A DNA stretch of 64,000 nucleotides from CAADGU01 sp035444285 (GCA_035444285.1 DAOMOK010000024.1:33957-97956), one strand, 5' to 3'; positions 1 through 8,010 are shown, counted from the stretch's first letter. The notes: a model not told the origin generated them from the sequence alone. Numbers and translations: made by a program.

Positions 1-643
1 TGATGGGGGCGGCGCTGCTGGCACGGCCGTTCACATTCACCGCCAGCACGCCAATCTCTACCTCACCAGGTTCAGTGGGCGTCCACGTTTCACGGACCGT
101 ATACAGGGTGGCGTCGTTCGGGTCATAGCTTTTGAACGATTCGCTGTTAATGGTCAGGTTCATGGTCGCCAGGCCGGCGGGGTCGGCAGCGGCAAATACA
201 ATGTCTATCGTCTGACCAATGGTCACGGCCGTGCCCGTCGCAGGCGACACAATTTGCACGCTGGGGGCCGAAACGGCCGTTGGCGATACGGCCGTTGCCG
301 TCACAGTGCTGCTGGCAGCCAACTCTGCCTGCAAGGCTTCCATTTCGGTGGTAAGCGTGTTGACCTGCTGCTGGCTTTCCACCAGTTGGCCTTCATAGAG
401 GATGGCCTCAGCAATGGCGGTCGCCAATTCCTGTCCGGTTGCCAACCGCGTTGCTTCCACCGACTGAAAGGCAAGATCGAGTTGGGTGCGGGTCATGTCC
501 AGGCCGGTCACGGCCGTAGCCAGGTCATCCCGCTGCCCCACCAGCGTCTGCCGACCCTGAAAAAGAAACACAAACGCAGCCACCATCACCAGCAGAAGCA
601 TGATCAAGGCTAGAATAATTACAGTCGAAGTTGTTGATTTCAT
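1..643 (-). CDS. Membrane-anchored coiled-coil surface protein, C-terminus cut off by window edge
   Basis: Reading from an ATG at 643 on the minus strand gives MKSTTSTVIILALIMLLLVM and onward, a single N-terminal membrane anchor (about residues 8-30). It is followed by a Gln/Glu/Ala-rich stretch of about 90 residues that looks helical or coiled-coil, then a Thr/Ser/Pro/Val-rich linker and a beta-rich, Ig-like segment that runs off the left edge. No stop codon is reached, so the gene is partial. I infer that the C-terminal part is extracytoplasmic. No enzymatic motif is visible and I do not recognise a named family. Several ACGGCCGT octamers fall in the linker and read as Thr-Ala-Val. Confidence 0.7.
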   Translation of the reverse strand, partial: MKSTTSTVIILALIMLLLVMVAAFVFLFQGRQTLVGQRDDLATAVTGLDMTRTQLDLAFQSVEATRLATGQELATAIAEAILYEGQLVESQQQVNTLTTEMEALQAELAASSTVTATAVSPTAVSAPSVQIVSPATGTAVTIGQTIDIVFAAADPAGLATMNLTINSESFKSYDPNDATLYTVRETWTPTEPGEVEIGVLAVNVNGRASSAAPI

Positions 644-948
644 ATGTTTTGAGATTAGGGTCTGTTGACAACCAAATGAACCTGCACAAGCACATGTTCA
701 TCAAGATTGGCCTGCCTGTATGGATGCTACACGAGGATAGATCAGGGGTCAAGTGACGGCCTGACGGCCTGGCGGCAGGTACGCAAAATGCAACTGTTTC
801 GTCTATTGCCATATGGCATAAAATATGTATTTTCATTGGCTCACCTTGACAGGATTCGTGAAATAAATCACAATGCACCCGCTGGTGCTTCACCACAATC
901 CTGATTCCCAACGGCGGCATAATCACCAGTGACAACAGGAAAGATAAA
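644..948. other. Divergent intergenic region, no gene
   Basis: This 305-bp gap lies between the minus-strand partial gene and the plus-strand histidine kinase, so it must hold promoters for both. A TTGACA-like hexamer is present at 846-851 but no convincing -10 box follows at the right distance. There is a short direct repeat of TGACGGCCTG near 750-770. The short open frames here look like chance frames. Confidence 0.5.
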
Positions 949-1677
949 ATGATGCCCGGTACACCATCCAGCCCCACTACATTGCCTCCACCTTTGATCG
1001 AAGAGCACCTGGCCGCGCGGCGCATTCTGGCGGTTACAGAAGAAGAGTTACAGCGCATAGTGCTTGACATCCATGATGGATTGGCGCAGCGTCTGTTCAT
1101 TGCCCAGACGCAGCTAAGCCTCATTAAACAAAAACGCCGATATGGACAGGAGATTTCTGAAGCGGAGTGGGACGAAAACCTGCACCGCCTTTCCCATTTA
1201 TTAGATGAAGCCTTACAAGAGATTCGCCATTTTCTCGGCTCGTTCCGTTCGCCAGATTTTGCCCAACGCGATATGGCCGACATCATTCACAGCCTGGTCA
1301 CTCAGCACGAACTGTTAACCGGCTGCCGGGTAACATTGCGCTGCGGCAACCAGCCCATGCCGGCTTCACTGCCGGTGAAGATTGCCCTCTATCGCATTTG
1401 CCAGGAAGCACTCACCAATGCGTATCGCCATGCCCACACCGCCGAACAAACGGTGTCCCTCACGCTGGACAAAAATATGATCCGGCTGGAGGTAAGCGAC
1501 CCCGGGCAAGGGTTCACGCCGCCGCCATTACACGGCCCGGAAGCCACCGAACAGGCCGAACACATCGGCCTGCGTGGTATGCGTGATCGGGTTGGTCTCA
1601 TCAACGGGCAGTTTGAACTGGACACCGCCCCAGGCCGTGGCACCCGGATCATTGTGAAGGTACCGTTCGATGGATAA
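949..1677 (+). CDS. Cytoplasmic sensor histidine kinase, NarL/DegS type
   Basis: A 242-residue kinase that should autophosphorylate and pass phosphate to the response regulator encoded next. A HisKA_3 dimerisation/phosphoacceptor segment with DIHDGLAQ (His42) is followed by a HATPase_c domain with the N-box region near CQEALTNAYRHA, a G1 box DPGQGF and a G2 box GLRGMRDRVG near residue 209. There are no transmembrane segments and no recognisable sensor domain, only about 30 residues before the HisKA_3 part, so the input is unknown and may come from a partner protein. AGGAAAG precedes the ATG-ATG start. It overlaps the next gene by 8 bp, which supports translational coupling. Confidence 0.9.
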   Translation: MMPGTPSSPTTLPPPLIEEHLAARRILAVTEEELQRIVLDIHDGLAQRLFIAQTQLSLIKQKRRYGQEISEAEWDENLHRLSHLLDEALQEIRHFLGSFRSPDFAQRDMADIIHSLVTQHELLTGCRVTLRCGNQPMPASLPVKIALYRICQEALTNAYRHAHTAEQTVSLTLDKNMIRLEVSDPGQGFTPPPLHGPEATEQAEHIGLRGMRDRVGLINGQFELDTAPGRGTRIIVKVPFDG

Positions 1678-2293
1678 GCCCATTCGTGTCGTGCTGGCTG
1701 ATGATCATGCGTTGGTGCTGGAAGGGCTGCGTAGTTTGCTCACAGCCGAACCAGACATCACCGTCATTGCCACCGCCACCGACGGTGAACGGTTGCTAGA
1801 TGCCGTCGAGCGCTTCCGCCCCGACGTGGTTGTAACGGACATTCAAATGCCCTATCTGGACGGCCTGGCCAGCCTGCAAACCATCCGCCAACGCCACCCC
1901 GCCGTCTACATTTTGCTGCTGACCGCCCACAGCGACAGCGACACCCTACGCGCGGCGCTGGAGGCGCGCGCCGATGGCTTGCTGCTGAAAACCGACCCAC
2001 CGGAACGGGTGGCGGAGGCCATTCGCCAGATCGTGTCCGGCCAACTGGTCTTTCCCGCCGCCGCCCGCCATTGGCTGTCTGGCAGCCAGACAAGCCCGTC
2101 AACAATCATCCTCTCCGAACGCGAAAACGAAGTATTGGCCTTAGCTGCCGAGGGATTGAGCAACGCCCAAATTGCCCACCGCCTGCACATTAGCCAGAAC
2201 ACCGTCAAATTTCACCTGCAAAACATTTACCAGCAGTTAGGCGTGCGCAACCGTACCGAGGCCAGTCGTTGGTATTTGCATAAACGGCCGTAA
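1670..2293 (+). CDS. Two-component response regulator, LuxR/NarL family
   Basis: A 207-residue DNA-binding response regulator. The receiver domain starts with the acidic pair in LADDHALVLEG, has the phospho-acceptor Asp57 in VVTDIQMP and a conserved Lys in LLLKTD. A linker leads to a C-terminal LuxR-type helix-turn-helix (LSERENEVLALAAEGLSN, then HISQNTVKFHLQNIYQQLG). It overlaps the upstream kinase gene by 8 bp, so the two form a cognate pair. Its targets cannot be read from the sequence. The CBB cluster starts about 190 bp downstream on the same strand, but a hairpin separates them and regulation of that cluster by this pair is only a possibility. Confidence 0.93.
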   Translation: MDKPIRVVLADDHALVLEGLRSLLTAEPDITVIATATDGERLLDAVERFRPDVVVTDIQMPYLDGLASLQTIRQRHPAVYILLLTAHSDSDTLRAALEARADGLLLKTDPPERVAEAIRQIVSGQLVFPAAARHWLSGSQTSPSTIILSERENEVLALAAEGLSNAQIAHRLHISQNTVKFHLQNIYQQLGVRNRTEASRWYLHKRP

Positions 2294-2312
2294 TCCCCAA
2301 TGCTCCCTCAAA

Positions 2313-2344
2313 GATTGGTTCAATCGTCTGAGATTGAACCAATC
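2313..2344. repeat. Perfect 13-bp inverted repeat with 6-nt loop
   Basis: GATTGGTTCAATC at 2313-2325 pairs with GATTGAACCAATC at 2332-2344. There is no T-tract, so it is not a canonical intrinsic terminator, though it sits where the response-regulator transcript should end. It shares the core GATTGGTTC with the hairpin at 43371. Confidence 0.7.
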
Positions 2345-2479
2345 TGAGTAAACCTACCCGATTGGGTAGCGCCAAACTACCCACCCTCCCCTCCTGCAAC
2401 TACCCCATCAGCCATTCTCCCCGGCCATCACTTGCTTTATCCTATTTGTGAAGAAATACACAAACAGAAGGAGAAGCAC

Positions 2480-3466
2480 ATGGGTGAACAACCAGAACGG
2501 AACCTGGGGTTAGAATTGGTGCGGGCCACCGAAGCTGCCGCGCTGGCCGCCGCTCGCTGGATTGGTCGTGGTGAAAAAGAAGCCGGCGACCAGGCCGCCG
2601 TAGACGCCATGCGCCTCTTGCTAGGCACAGTGCGCATGAACGGCGTCATCGTCATTGGCGAAGGCGAAAAAGACAACGCGCCCATGCTCTACAACGGCGA
2701 ACAGGTGGGTAACGGCCGTGGCCCCGCCGTAGATGTGGCCGTAGACCCCGTAGAAGGCACCAACCTGCTGGCGCAAGGCATCAACAATTCCATTGCCATC
2801 GTTGGCCTGTCCCCTCAAGGAACGATGTGGCGGCCCGGCCCCGCCTTTTACATGGACAAACTGGTCGTTGGCCCGGAAGCAGCCGGGCAGGTAGACCTGG
2901 ACGCGCCTGTGGCAGCCAATTTGCAGGCCATTGCCCGCGCCAAAGGCATTCGTGTCGAAGAAGTGACCGTTGTCATCCTGAACCGCCCACGTAACGCCGA
3001 CAAGATCACGGCCGTGCGCCAGACCGGGGCGCGGGTGCGGCTCATCAGTGATGGCGATGTGGCCCCCGCCCTGATGTCGGCCCTACCCGACACCGGCATT
3101 GACGCCGTTATGGGCATTGGCGGTACGCCCGAAGGAGTTATCACCGCCTGCGCCCTGCACGGACTGGGCGGCGACATTCAAGGACGCCTGGCTCCCCAGA
3201 AAGACGATGAGCGCCAACGTCTGGCCGAAGCCGGCATAGATGTCAGCCAAAAATTGGGCCTGGCCGACCTGGTCAGCGGTGATGACCACACCTTTGCCGC
3301 CACCGGCATCACCCAGGGCGACTTTTTGCGCGGCGTGCGCTACACACCCACCGGGGCCATCACCCACTCCCTCGTCATCCGCTCCCGCTCCGGCACCTGG
3401 CGCGTTATTGAATCCCACCACCGCTGGGAAAAATTGATGCAGATCAGTTCGGTGTCTTACCGATAG
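2480..3466 (+). CDS. glpX: Class II fructose-1,6-bisphosphatase (GlpX type)
   Basis: Hydrolyses fructose 1,6-bisphosphate to fructose 6-phosphate; some GlpX enzymes also act on sedoheptulose 1,7-bisphosphate, which would suit the Calvin cycle. The 328-residue protein has the family signature GEGEKDNAPMLYNGE followed by the metal-binding segment VDPVEGTN and, near the C-terminus, VSGDDHTFAATGIT. The ATG at 2480 is chosen because GAAGGAGAAG lies just upstream; a frame extension to a TTG at 2432 adds residues not expected in the family. It is the first gene of the plus-strand CBB cluster, 140 bp before RuBisCO. Whether it hydrolyses both bisphosphates cannot be told from sequence. Confidence 0.95.
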   Translation: MGEQPERNLGLELVRATEAAALAAARWIGRGEKEAGDQAAVDAMRLLLGTVRMNGVIVIGEGEKDNAPMLYNGEQVGNGRGPAVDVAVDPVEGTNLLAQGINNSIAIVGLSPQGTMWRPGPAFYMDKLVVGPEAAGQVDLDAPVAANLQAIARAKGIRVEEVTVVILNRPRNADKITAVRQTGARVRLISDGDVAPALMSALPDTGIDAVMGIGGTPEGVITACALHGLGGDIQGRLAPQKDDERQRLAEAGIDVSQKLGLADLVSGDDHTFAATGITQGDFLRGVRYTPTGAITHSLVIRSRSGTWRVIESHHRWEKLMQISSVSYR

Positions 3467-3476
3467 AGTTGCCCCC

Positions 3477-3509
3477 AGACATCCGATTTCTTTGAGAAAT
3501 CGGATGTCT
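3477..3509. repeat. Perfect 15-bp hairpin between glpX and RuBisCO
   Basis: AGACATCCGATTTCT at 3477-3491 pairs with AGAAATCGGATGTCT at 3495-3509 around a 3-nt loop. There is no U-tract, and the hairpin lies inside an apparent operon, so it could act as an RNA processing or stability element, or be one copy of a dispersed hairpin family. Confidence 0.7.
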
Positions 3510-3521
3510 GACACAAACGAG

Positions 3522-3538
3522 TGGAAATGTCATTTCCA
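3522..3538. promoter_or_regulatory. Perfect 17-bp palindrome upstream of RuBisCO
   Basis: TGGAAATG-T-CATTTCCA is an exact 8+1+8 inverted repeat about 70 bp before the RuBisCO start. It looks like a dimeric regulator site, but no regulator gene is adjacent and no promoter boxes are obvious beside it. Role inferred only. Confidence 0.35.
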
Positions 3539-3606
3539 TAAGAGATTAAAGATTGGAGATTGGAGATAGTCAGGCTCCGACCTCCACCAGAAGGAGATTG
3601 ATTGAA

Positions 3607-5010
3607 ATGAGTACAACCATGATTGCCCCCAAAGTCGTCAGCCAGCCGCCCACAGCCGAAATCAGCCAGAAATACCAGGCCGGTGTGCGTGATTATGCCG
3701 TAGATTACTACGTACCCGATTACGTCCCGGCGGATACCGATCTGCTCTGCGCCTTTCGCATTACGCCCAAACCAGGCGTCAGCATGATTGAAGCGGCCGC
3801 GGCCGTCGCCGCCGAGTCCTCCACCGGCACCTGGACGGAGGTATGGTCAAACCAATTGACCGATCTGGATTTTTACAAGGCCAAAGTGTATGGCATCAGC
3901 GACGAACCCGATGGCAGCGCCATAGCTTATATCGCCTACCCCATGGATTTGTTCGAGGAGAACAGCATCGTCAATATCATGTCTTCCATTGTGGGCAACG
4001 TTTTTGGCTTCAAGGCGGTGGCTGCCCTACGGTTGGAAGATATGCGCATCCCCACCGCCCTGGTGAAAACCTTCCCCGGCCCGCATGTGGGCATTTATGA
4101 TGAACGGGTATGGGCCAGCAAGTGGCAACGGCCGTTGCTCGGCGGCACCGTCAAACCCAAACTCGGCCTCTCCCCCAAAGCCTACTCCACCATCATCTAC
4201 GAATGTCTGGTGGGCGGTCTGGACACGACCAAAGACGACGAAAACATGAACAGCCAGCCCTTCAGCCGTTGGCAAGACCGTTTTCGCTATGCGCAAGAGG
4301 CTGTCGGCGAAGCGATGGTAGCCACCGGTGAATTTAAGGGGCACTGGCACAATGTGACGGCCGGTTCCACCTCCGAAAGTCTGCGCCGCATGGACTTCCT
4401 GGCCGAACGCGGCGCGAAGATGTGCATGTTCGACTTTATCACCGCCGGTTTTGCTGCCTCCGCCGACGTGTTTGCCCACGCCCGCGAGCTGGACATGATC
4501 GTCCACTGCCACCGCGCCATGCACGCCGTCTTCACCCGCCAGGCCAATCATGGCATCCACATGCGCGTGGTCGCCAAATGGCTGCGTCTGACCGGCGGCG
4601 ACCACCTGCACACCGGCACCGTCGTCGGTAAGCTAGAAGGCTCCCGCAGCGAGACTCTGGGCATTGTTGACCTGCTGCGACGGCGCTACACACCGGCCAA
4701 CCCGGAACGTGGCCTTTACTTCGACCAGGATTTTGCCGGTCTGAAAGACGTATGGCCCGTAGCTTCTGGTGGCATTCACGTGCATCACATTCCCGAACTG
4801 CACCGCATGTATGGCAATGACGCCTTTTTCCTCTTTGGCGGCGGCACACACGGCCATCCCAAAGGCAGCCGCGCCGGCGCCCGCGCCAACCGCGTGGCTA
4901 CCGAAGCCATCGCCGCCGGTTCCACGCTGGAAGAAGCCGCCAGAAATTGCCCGGAACTACGCGACGCCATGAAATTGTGGGCCGACATCAAATTTGATGT
5001 GCAGCAGTAG
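3607..5010 (+). CDS. Form I-like RuBisCO large subunit without a small subunit gene (Form I-prime or related clade)
   Basis: Ribulose-1,5-bisphosphate carboxylase/oxygenase, 467 residues, close to the usual Form I length. Active-site residues are visible: E70, T75 and W76 (AAESSTGTWTEVW), N131, K183 (TVKPKLG), the carbamylated K209 with D211 and E212 (GGLDTTKDDEN), H302, R303 and H306 (HRAMHAV), H335 (GDHLHTGTVVGKLEG), loop-6 K342 and S388 (SGGIHV). The N-terminus and the motifs DYVPADTDLL, KDDENMNSQPF and AKWLRLTGGDHLHTG are Form I in character. The ATG at 3607 is preceded by AGAAGGAG; an 18-residue upstream extension is unlikely. No rbcS follows: prk starts after 106 bp, and no small-subunit-like protein occurs in the window. 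Form I-prime enzymes of Chloroflexota (Ca. Promineofilum) are small-subunit-free octamers; assignment to that clade rather than the similar I-double-prime or I-alpha groups needs a tree. Confidence 0.95.
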   Translation: MSTTMIAPKVVSQPPTAEISQKYQAGVRDYAVDYYVPDYVPADTDLLCAFRITPKPGVSMIEAAAAVAAESSTGTWTEVWSNQLTDLDFYKAKVYGISDEPDGSAIAYIAYPMDLFEENSIVNIMSSIVGNVFGFKAVAALRLEDMRIPTALVKTFPGPHVGIYDERVWASKWQRPLLGGTVKPKLGLSPKAYSTIIYECLVGGLDTTKDDENMNSQPFSRWQDRFRYAQEAVGEAMVATGEFKGHWHNVTAGSTSESLRRMDFLAERGAKMCMFDFITAGFAASADVFAHARELDMIVHCHRAMHAVFTRQANHGIHMRVVAKWLRLTGGDHLHTGTVVGKLEGSRSETLGIVDLLRRRYTPANPERGLYFDQDFAGLKDVWPVASGGIHVHHIPELHRMYGNDAFFLFGGGTHGHPKGSRAGARANRVATEAIAAGSTLEEAARNCPELRDAMKLWADIKFDVQQ

Positions 5011-5011
5011 C

Positions 5012-5098
5012 GCGATTTTCCAAATCGTCCCACGCAATGCTGCGGCCGGTGTGCCCACCGTGCCGCGCGGCTGGGATCAGAGCGATTTTCCAAATCGC
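5012..5098. repeat. Two copies of a GCGATTTTCCAAATCG element
   Basis: GCGATTTTCCAAATCG occurs at 5012-5027 and again at 5082-5098 in the RuBisCO-prk spacer. Each copy is a short imperfect palindrome. Related CGATTTTCC sequences form the hairpin at 6886-6931 in the rpe-fba spacer of the same cluster. They may be regulator sites or pieces of one mobile hairpin family; the sequence does not decide. Confidence 0.5.
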
Positions 5099-5116
5099 TC
5101 CACAGGAGTGTGAGAA

Positions 5117-6115
5117 ATGAACCGATCACGACGCCCTATTGTGTTGGGGATTGTCGGCGACAGCGCCGCCGGGAAGACGACCATCACCCAGGGGCTAACG
5201 CGCATCCTGGGTGAAGAAAACTGCACCCATGTTTGCACGGACGATTACCACAAATTCGACCGCCGCGAGCGGGCCGAACGGGGCATTTCGGCGCTGGACC
5301 CGGACTGCAATTACATTGACATCATGCAGTTACACATGGAACGGCTGCATTACGGGCAGCCCATTCTGAAGCCAGTCTACGACCATTCCAACGGCACGCT
5401 GGTGAGGCCGGAATATGTCCAGCCCCGGCAGTTTGTCATTGTCGAGGGGCTGCTGGGTTTTTCTACGGAGGTGCTGCGTAATTTTTTTGATGTGAAGGTG
5501 TTCCTGGCCCCAGACGAAGACGTGCGGGCGATCTGGAAGGTGAGACGGGACACAACCAAACGAGGCTATACGCGGGAGCAGGTTCAGACCGCGCTGCAGC
5601 GGCGTGAACCGGTATCGGAAGCGTTCATCCGCCCCCAGCGCAAACACGCGGACATCGTGGTGAATTTTTACCCACAGCCAGGGTGTGACCCGGAGACGGA
5701 TGGCTCACACCTGAATACCCGCCTGATTTTGCGCCCCACCATCCCCCACCCGGATTTGAGCTATCTGTTGGAAGGCAGTCGCAACGGCCGTATCCGCCTG
5801 CAACTCAACCGGGACAACGGGCTGCCGGTAGATTTTCTGGATATTGATGGCAATGTGTCCACCATGGAGGCTACCCGTCTGGCCGACGCCATCTGGGATC
5901 ATATGCCCGAACTGCGACCGGAGGCGGAATCTGAGTTTGGCAATTATCTGGACGGGATGCGCCACCAACACAGCCATCCGCTGGCCTTGACCCAGCTTCT
6001 CATCACTTACCATGTGCTGCGTAAATACAATGACCTGGCCGACATGCCCTTTGCCACGCCGGTAGCGGCGCTGAGCCGCCTGCAAACAACGGCCCAGGCA
6101 ACGGCTGTTGCCTGA
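5117..6115 (+). CDS. prk: Phosphoribulokinase
   Basis: Phosphorylates ribulose 5-phosphate with ATP to ribulose 1,5-bisphosphate, the RuBisCO substrate. The 332-residue protein begins with a P-loop (GIVGDSAAGKTT, residues 11-22). It continues with DDYHKFDRRERAERGISALD, typical of the PRK/uridine-kinase family, and VIVEGLLGF for the second acidic strand. AGGAGTGTGAG precedes the start codon. It lies 106 bp downstream of RuBisCO on the same strand, and its presence makes a real Calvin cycle more likely than a nucleotide-salvage role for the RuBisCO. The C-terminal part (from about 200) resembles the longer cyanobacterial/plant type of PRK rather than the short proteobacterial type; that placement is an impression. 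Confidence 0.95.
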   Translation: MNRSRRPIVLGIVGDSAAGKTTITQGLTRILGEENCTHVCTDDYHKFDRRERAERGISALDPDCNYIDIMQLHMERLHYGQPILKPVYDHSNGTLVRPEYVQPRQFVIVEGLLGFSTEVLRNFFDVKVFLAPDEDVRAIWKVRRDTTKRGYTREQVQTALQRREPVSEAFIRPQRKHADIVVNFYPQPGCDPETDGSHLNTRLILRPTIPHPDLSYLLEGSRNGRIRLQLNRDNGLPVDFLDIDGNVSTMEATRLADAIWDHMPELRPEAESEFGNYLDGMRHQHSHPLALTQLLITYHVLRKYNDLADMPFATPVAALSRLQTTAQATAVA

Positions 6116-6195
6116 ACCGTTGACAAGTAGCGCCCGGAACAGGCTTTTACCGGCATCCATTGCCAGGAACGGGCAAGTCGTTGGATAATACACCC

Positions 6196-6867
6196 ATGAA
6201 CCAGATCAAATTAGCCCCCTCCATCTTGTCGGCCGATTTTTCCCGGCTGGGCGAGCAGGTTAGTGAAGCGGTAGCCGCTGGCGCGGCCTACATTCATATG
6301 GATGTGATGGACGGCCATTTTGTGCCCAACATCACCATTGGCCCGTTGGTTGTGCAGGCGTTACGGCCGTTGGCCGACCAGACCGGCGCTATCCTCGACG
6401 TACATCTGATGATTGAACACCCCGACCGGTTTATCGCCGATTTTGCCCAGGCAGGCGCGGACATTCTCACCGTTCACGTAGAAACCTGCCCCCACCTGCA
6501 CCGCACCATCCAGGCCATCCGCGAACTGGGCGTAAAACCGGGCGTCACCTTGAACCCGGCCACGCCTCTCATTACACTAGAGGAAATTCTGCCCGATGTG
6601 GACCTGGTTCTCATCATGTCCGTCAACCCCGGTTTTGGCAACCAGTCATACATCCCCGGCAGCACGGCCAAGATTCGCCGCCTGCGGCAGATGCTCGATG
6701 CCATCGGCTCTGCGGCCGATCTGGAAGTGGACGGCGGCATCAAGGTTCACAACGCCGCCGAAATTGTTGCCGCCGGGGCCAACGTGCTGGTGGCGGGCAG
6801 CGCCGTCTTTGGCGGCAAGAAAACAATCAGCGAAAATATGGCTGATTTTTGGAAGGTGTTGCAGTGA
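6196..6867 (+). CDS. rpe: Ribulose-phosphate 3-epimerase
   Basis: Interconverts xylulose 5-phosphate and ribulose 5-phosphate, supplying PRK. The 223-residue TIM barrel shows the family motifs LAPSILSADF, HMDVMDGHFVPN, DVHLMIEHPDRF, VNPGFGNQSYIP and VDGGI, with the metal-binding His/Asp residues in the second and third of these. The ATG at 6196 aligns with the normal N-terminus; the Shine-Dalgarno is weak, and a frame extension to 6160 is not expected in the family. It lies 80 bp after prk on the same strand. Confidence 0.96.
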   Translation: MNQIKLAPSILSADFSRLGEQVSEAVAAGAAYIHMDVMDGHFVPNITIGPLVVQALRPLADQTGAILDVHLMIEHPDRFIADFAQAGADILTVHVETCPHLHRTIQAIRELGVKPGVTLNPATPLITLEEILPDVDLVLIMSVNPGFGNQSYIPGSTAKIRRLRQMLDAIGSAADLEVDGGIKVHNAAEIVAAGANVLVAGSAVFGGKKTISENMADFWKVLQ

Positions 6868-6885
6868 TGGATGAAAAGGTTTGTC

Positions 6886-6931
6886 GTAGGACGATTTTCC
6901 GAATCGAGTGACGATTTGGAAAATCGCCCTA
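6886..6931. repeat. Long hairpin upstream of fba
   Basis: A 21-nt arm beginning GTAGGACGATTTTCC at 6886 pairs with the arm ending GGAAAATCGCCCTAC at 6931, with a 5-nt loop and two mismatches. The core CGATTTTCC is shared with the elements at 5012 and 5082. It lies in the rpe-fba spacer, 22 bp before the fba start. Confidence 0.65.
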
Positions 6932-6952
6932 CATTTACGAGGAGCGTACAGA

Positions 6953-7972
6953 ATGAACAAGCAGCAGTTAGAGACGACCGCTCAGGCGATGGTTGCCAGA
7001 GGCAAGGGCATTCTGGCAATGGACGAAAGCACCGGCACTTGCGCCAAACGTTTTGCCAAACAGAACATCGAATTCTCGTTTGAATCGCGCCGGGCCTATC
7101 GCAGTTTATTGGTGACAACGCCAAACCTGTCTGACCATATTGCCGGGGCCATTTTGTTTGACGAAACGATCCGGCAGCAGGTGACGGGCAGCGACACGCC
7201 AGTCCCCGTACAGATGGCCGCGCACGGCATCATCCCCGGCATCAAAGTGGACATGGGCGCCAAACCATTGGCCGGGCATCCCGGCGAAGTGGTCACAGAA
7301 GGATTGGATGGGCTGCGCGAACGGCTGGCCGAATACCGGGAGTTGGGGGCGCGTTTTGCCAAGTGGCGGGCGGTGATCACCATTGGCGATGGCCTGCCCT
7401 CGCTGGCGTGTATTCAGGCCAATGCCCACGCCCTGGCGCGGTACGCGGCGCTGGTGCAAGAGGCGGGGCTGGTGCCCATTGTGGAGCCGGAAGTGTTGAT
7501 GGATGGCAACCACACCCTTGAACGCTGTTATGAGGTCACGGCCGTGACCCTGCACACCGTTTTTGCCGAACTGTTCCAACAGGGCGTCCACCTGGAAGGC
7601 AGCGTGCTCAAGCCCAGCATGGTTATTTCCGGGAAGCAGTGCCCGCAGCGGGCGACGCCGGAACAGGTGGCAGCGGAAACGGTGCGTTGTTTACGGAACC
7701 ATGTACCGGCGGCTGTACCCGGTATTGCCTTCCTCTCCGGCGGCCAATCAGACGCGGAAGCCACCTGGCATTTGAGCCTGATCAACCAACAAGGCCATTT
7801 GCCCTGGGCGCTGACGTTTTCTTACGGCCGTGCCCTGCAACAAGAGGCGCTGGCGGCCTGGAACGGCCTTGAGGCCAACGTACCTGCCGCCCAGGCCGCC
7901 CTATACCGGCGCGCCGGACTGGTTGGCGCTGCCGCCACCGGCCACTACACACCGGAGATGGAAAACAGGTGA
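6953..7972 (+). CDS. Class I fructose-bisphosphate aldolase (animal/plant type)
   Basis: Condenses dihydroxyacetone phosphate with glyceraldehyde 3-phosphate (or erythrose 4-phosphate), giving the substrate of GlpX. The 339-residue protein has the Schiff-base lysine K220 in GSVLKPSMV, plus AMDESTGT near residue 25, KWRAVI near 140, VEPEVLMDG and GIAFLSGGQSDAEAT. It ends in a short tail with HYTPEMENR, where a C-terminal tyrosine normally sits. GAGGAG precedes the ATG at 6953. It is the last gene of the CBB cluster. Its stop codon TGA lies at the start of a CAGGTGA repeat array, suggesting the array inserted at or trimmed the gene end. Confidence 0.95.
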   Translation: MNKQQLETTAQAMVARGKGILAMDESTGTCAKRFAKQNIEFSFESRRAYRSLLVTTPNLSDHIAGAILFDETIRQQVTGSDTPVPVQMAAHGIIPGIKVDMGAKPLAGHPGEVVTEGLDGLRERLAEYRELGARFAKWRAVITIGDGLPSLACIQANAHALARYAALVQEAGLVPIVEPEVLMDGNHTLERCYEVTAVTLHTVFAELFQQGVHLEGSVLKPSMVISGKQCPQRATPEQVAAETVRCLRNHVPAAVPGIAFLSGGQSDAEATWHLSLINQQGHLPWALTFSYGRALQQEALAAWNGLEANVPAAQAALYRRAGLVGAAATGHYTPEMENR

Positions 7973-8010
7973 CAGGTGACAGACGGCAGCAGGCGGGATG
8001 ACAGGTGACA
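7967..8010. repeat. Heptad array CAGGTGA between fba and hypF
   Basis: Imperfect tandem copies of a 7-nt unit (CAGGTGA/CAGACGG) begin at the fba stop codon and run towards hypF. It is one member of the dispersed heptad-array family of this window. Confidence 0.55.

Noticed and set aside
525..1286. Long minus-strand open frame across the kinase start
   Set aside because: It has no family character, overlaps the clear histidine kinase gene and the real minus-strand gene in another frame, and has no ribosome binding site.
4027..4611. Minus-strand open frame inside the RuBisCO gene
   Set aside because: It is a shadow of the GC-rich RuBisCO coding sequence in another frame, with no recognisable domain.
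5011..5116. Possible rbcS hidden between RuBisCO and prk
   Set aside because: The spacer is 106 bp and contains two copies of a palindromic element; no frame of small-subunit size or sequence exists there or elsewhere in the window.
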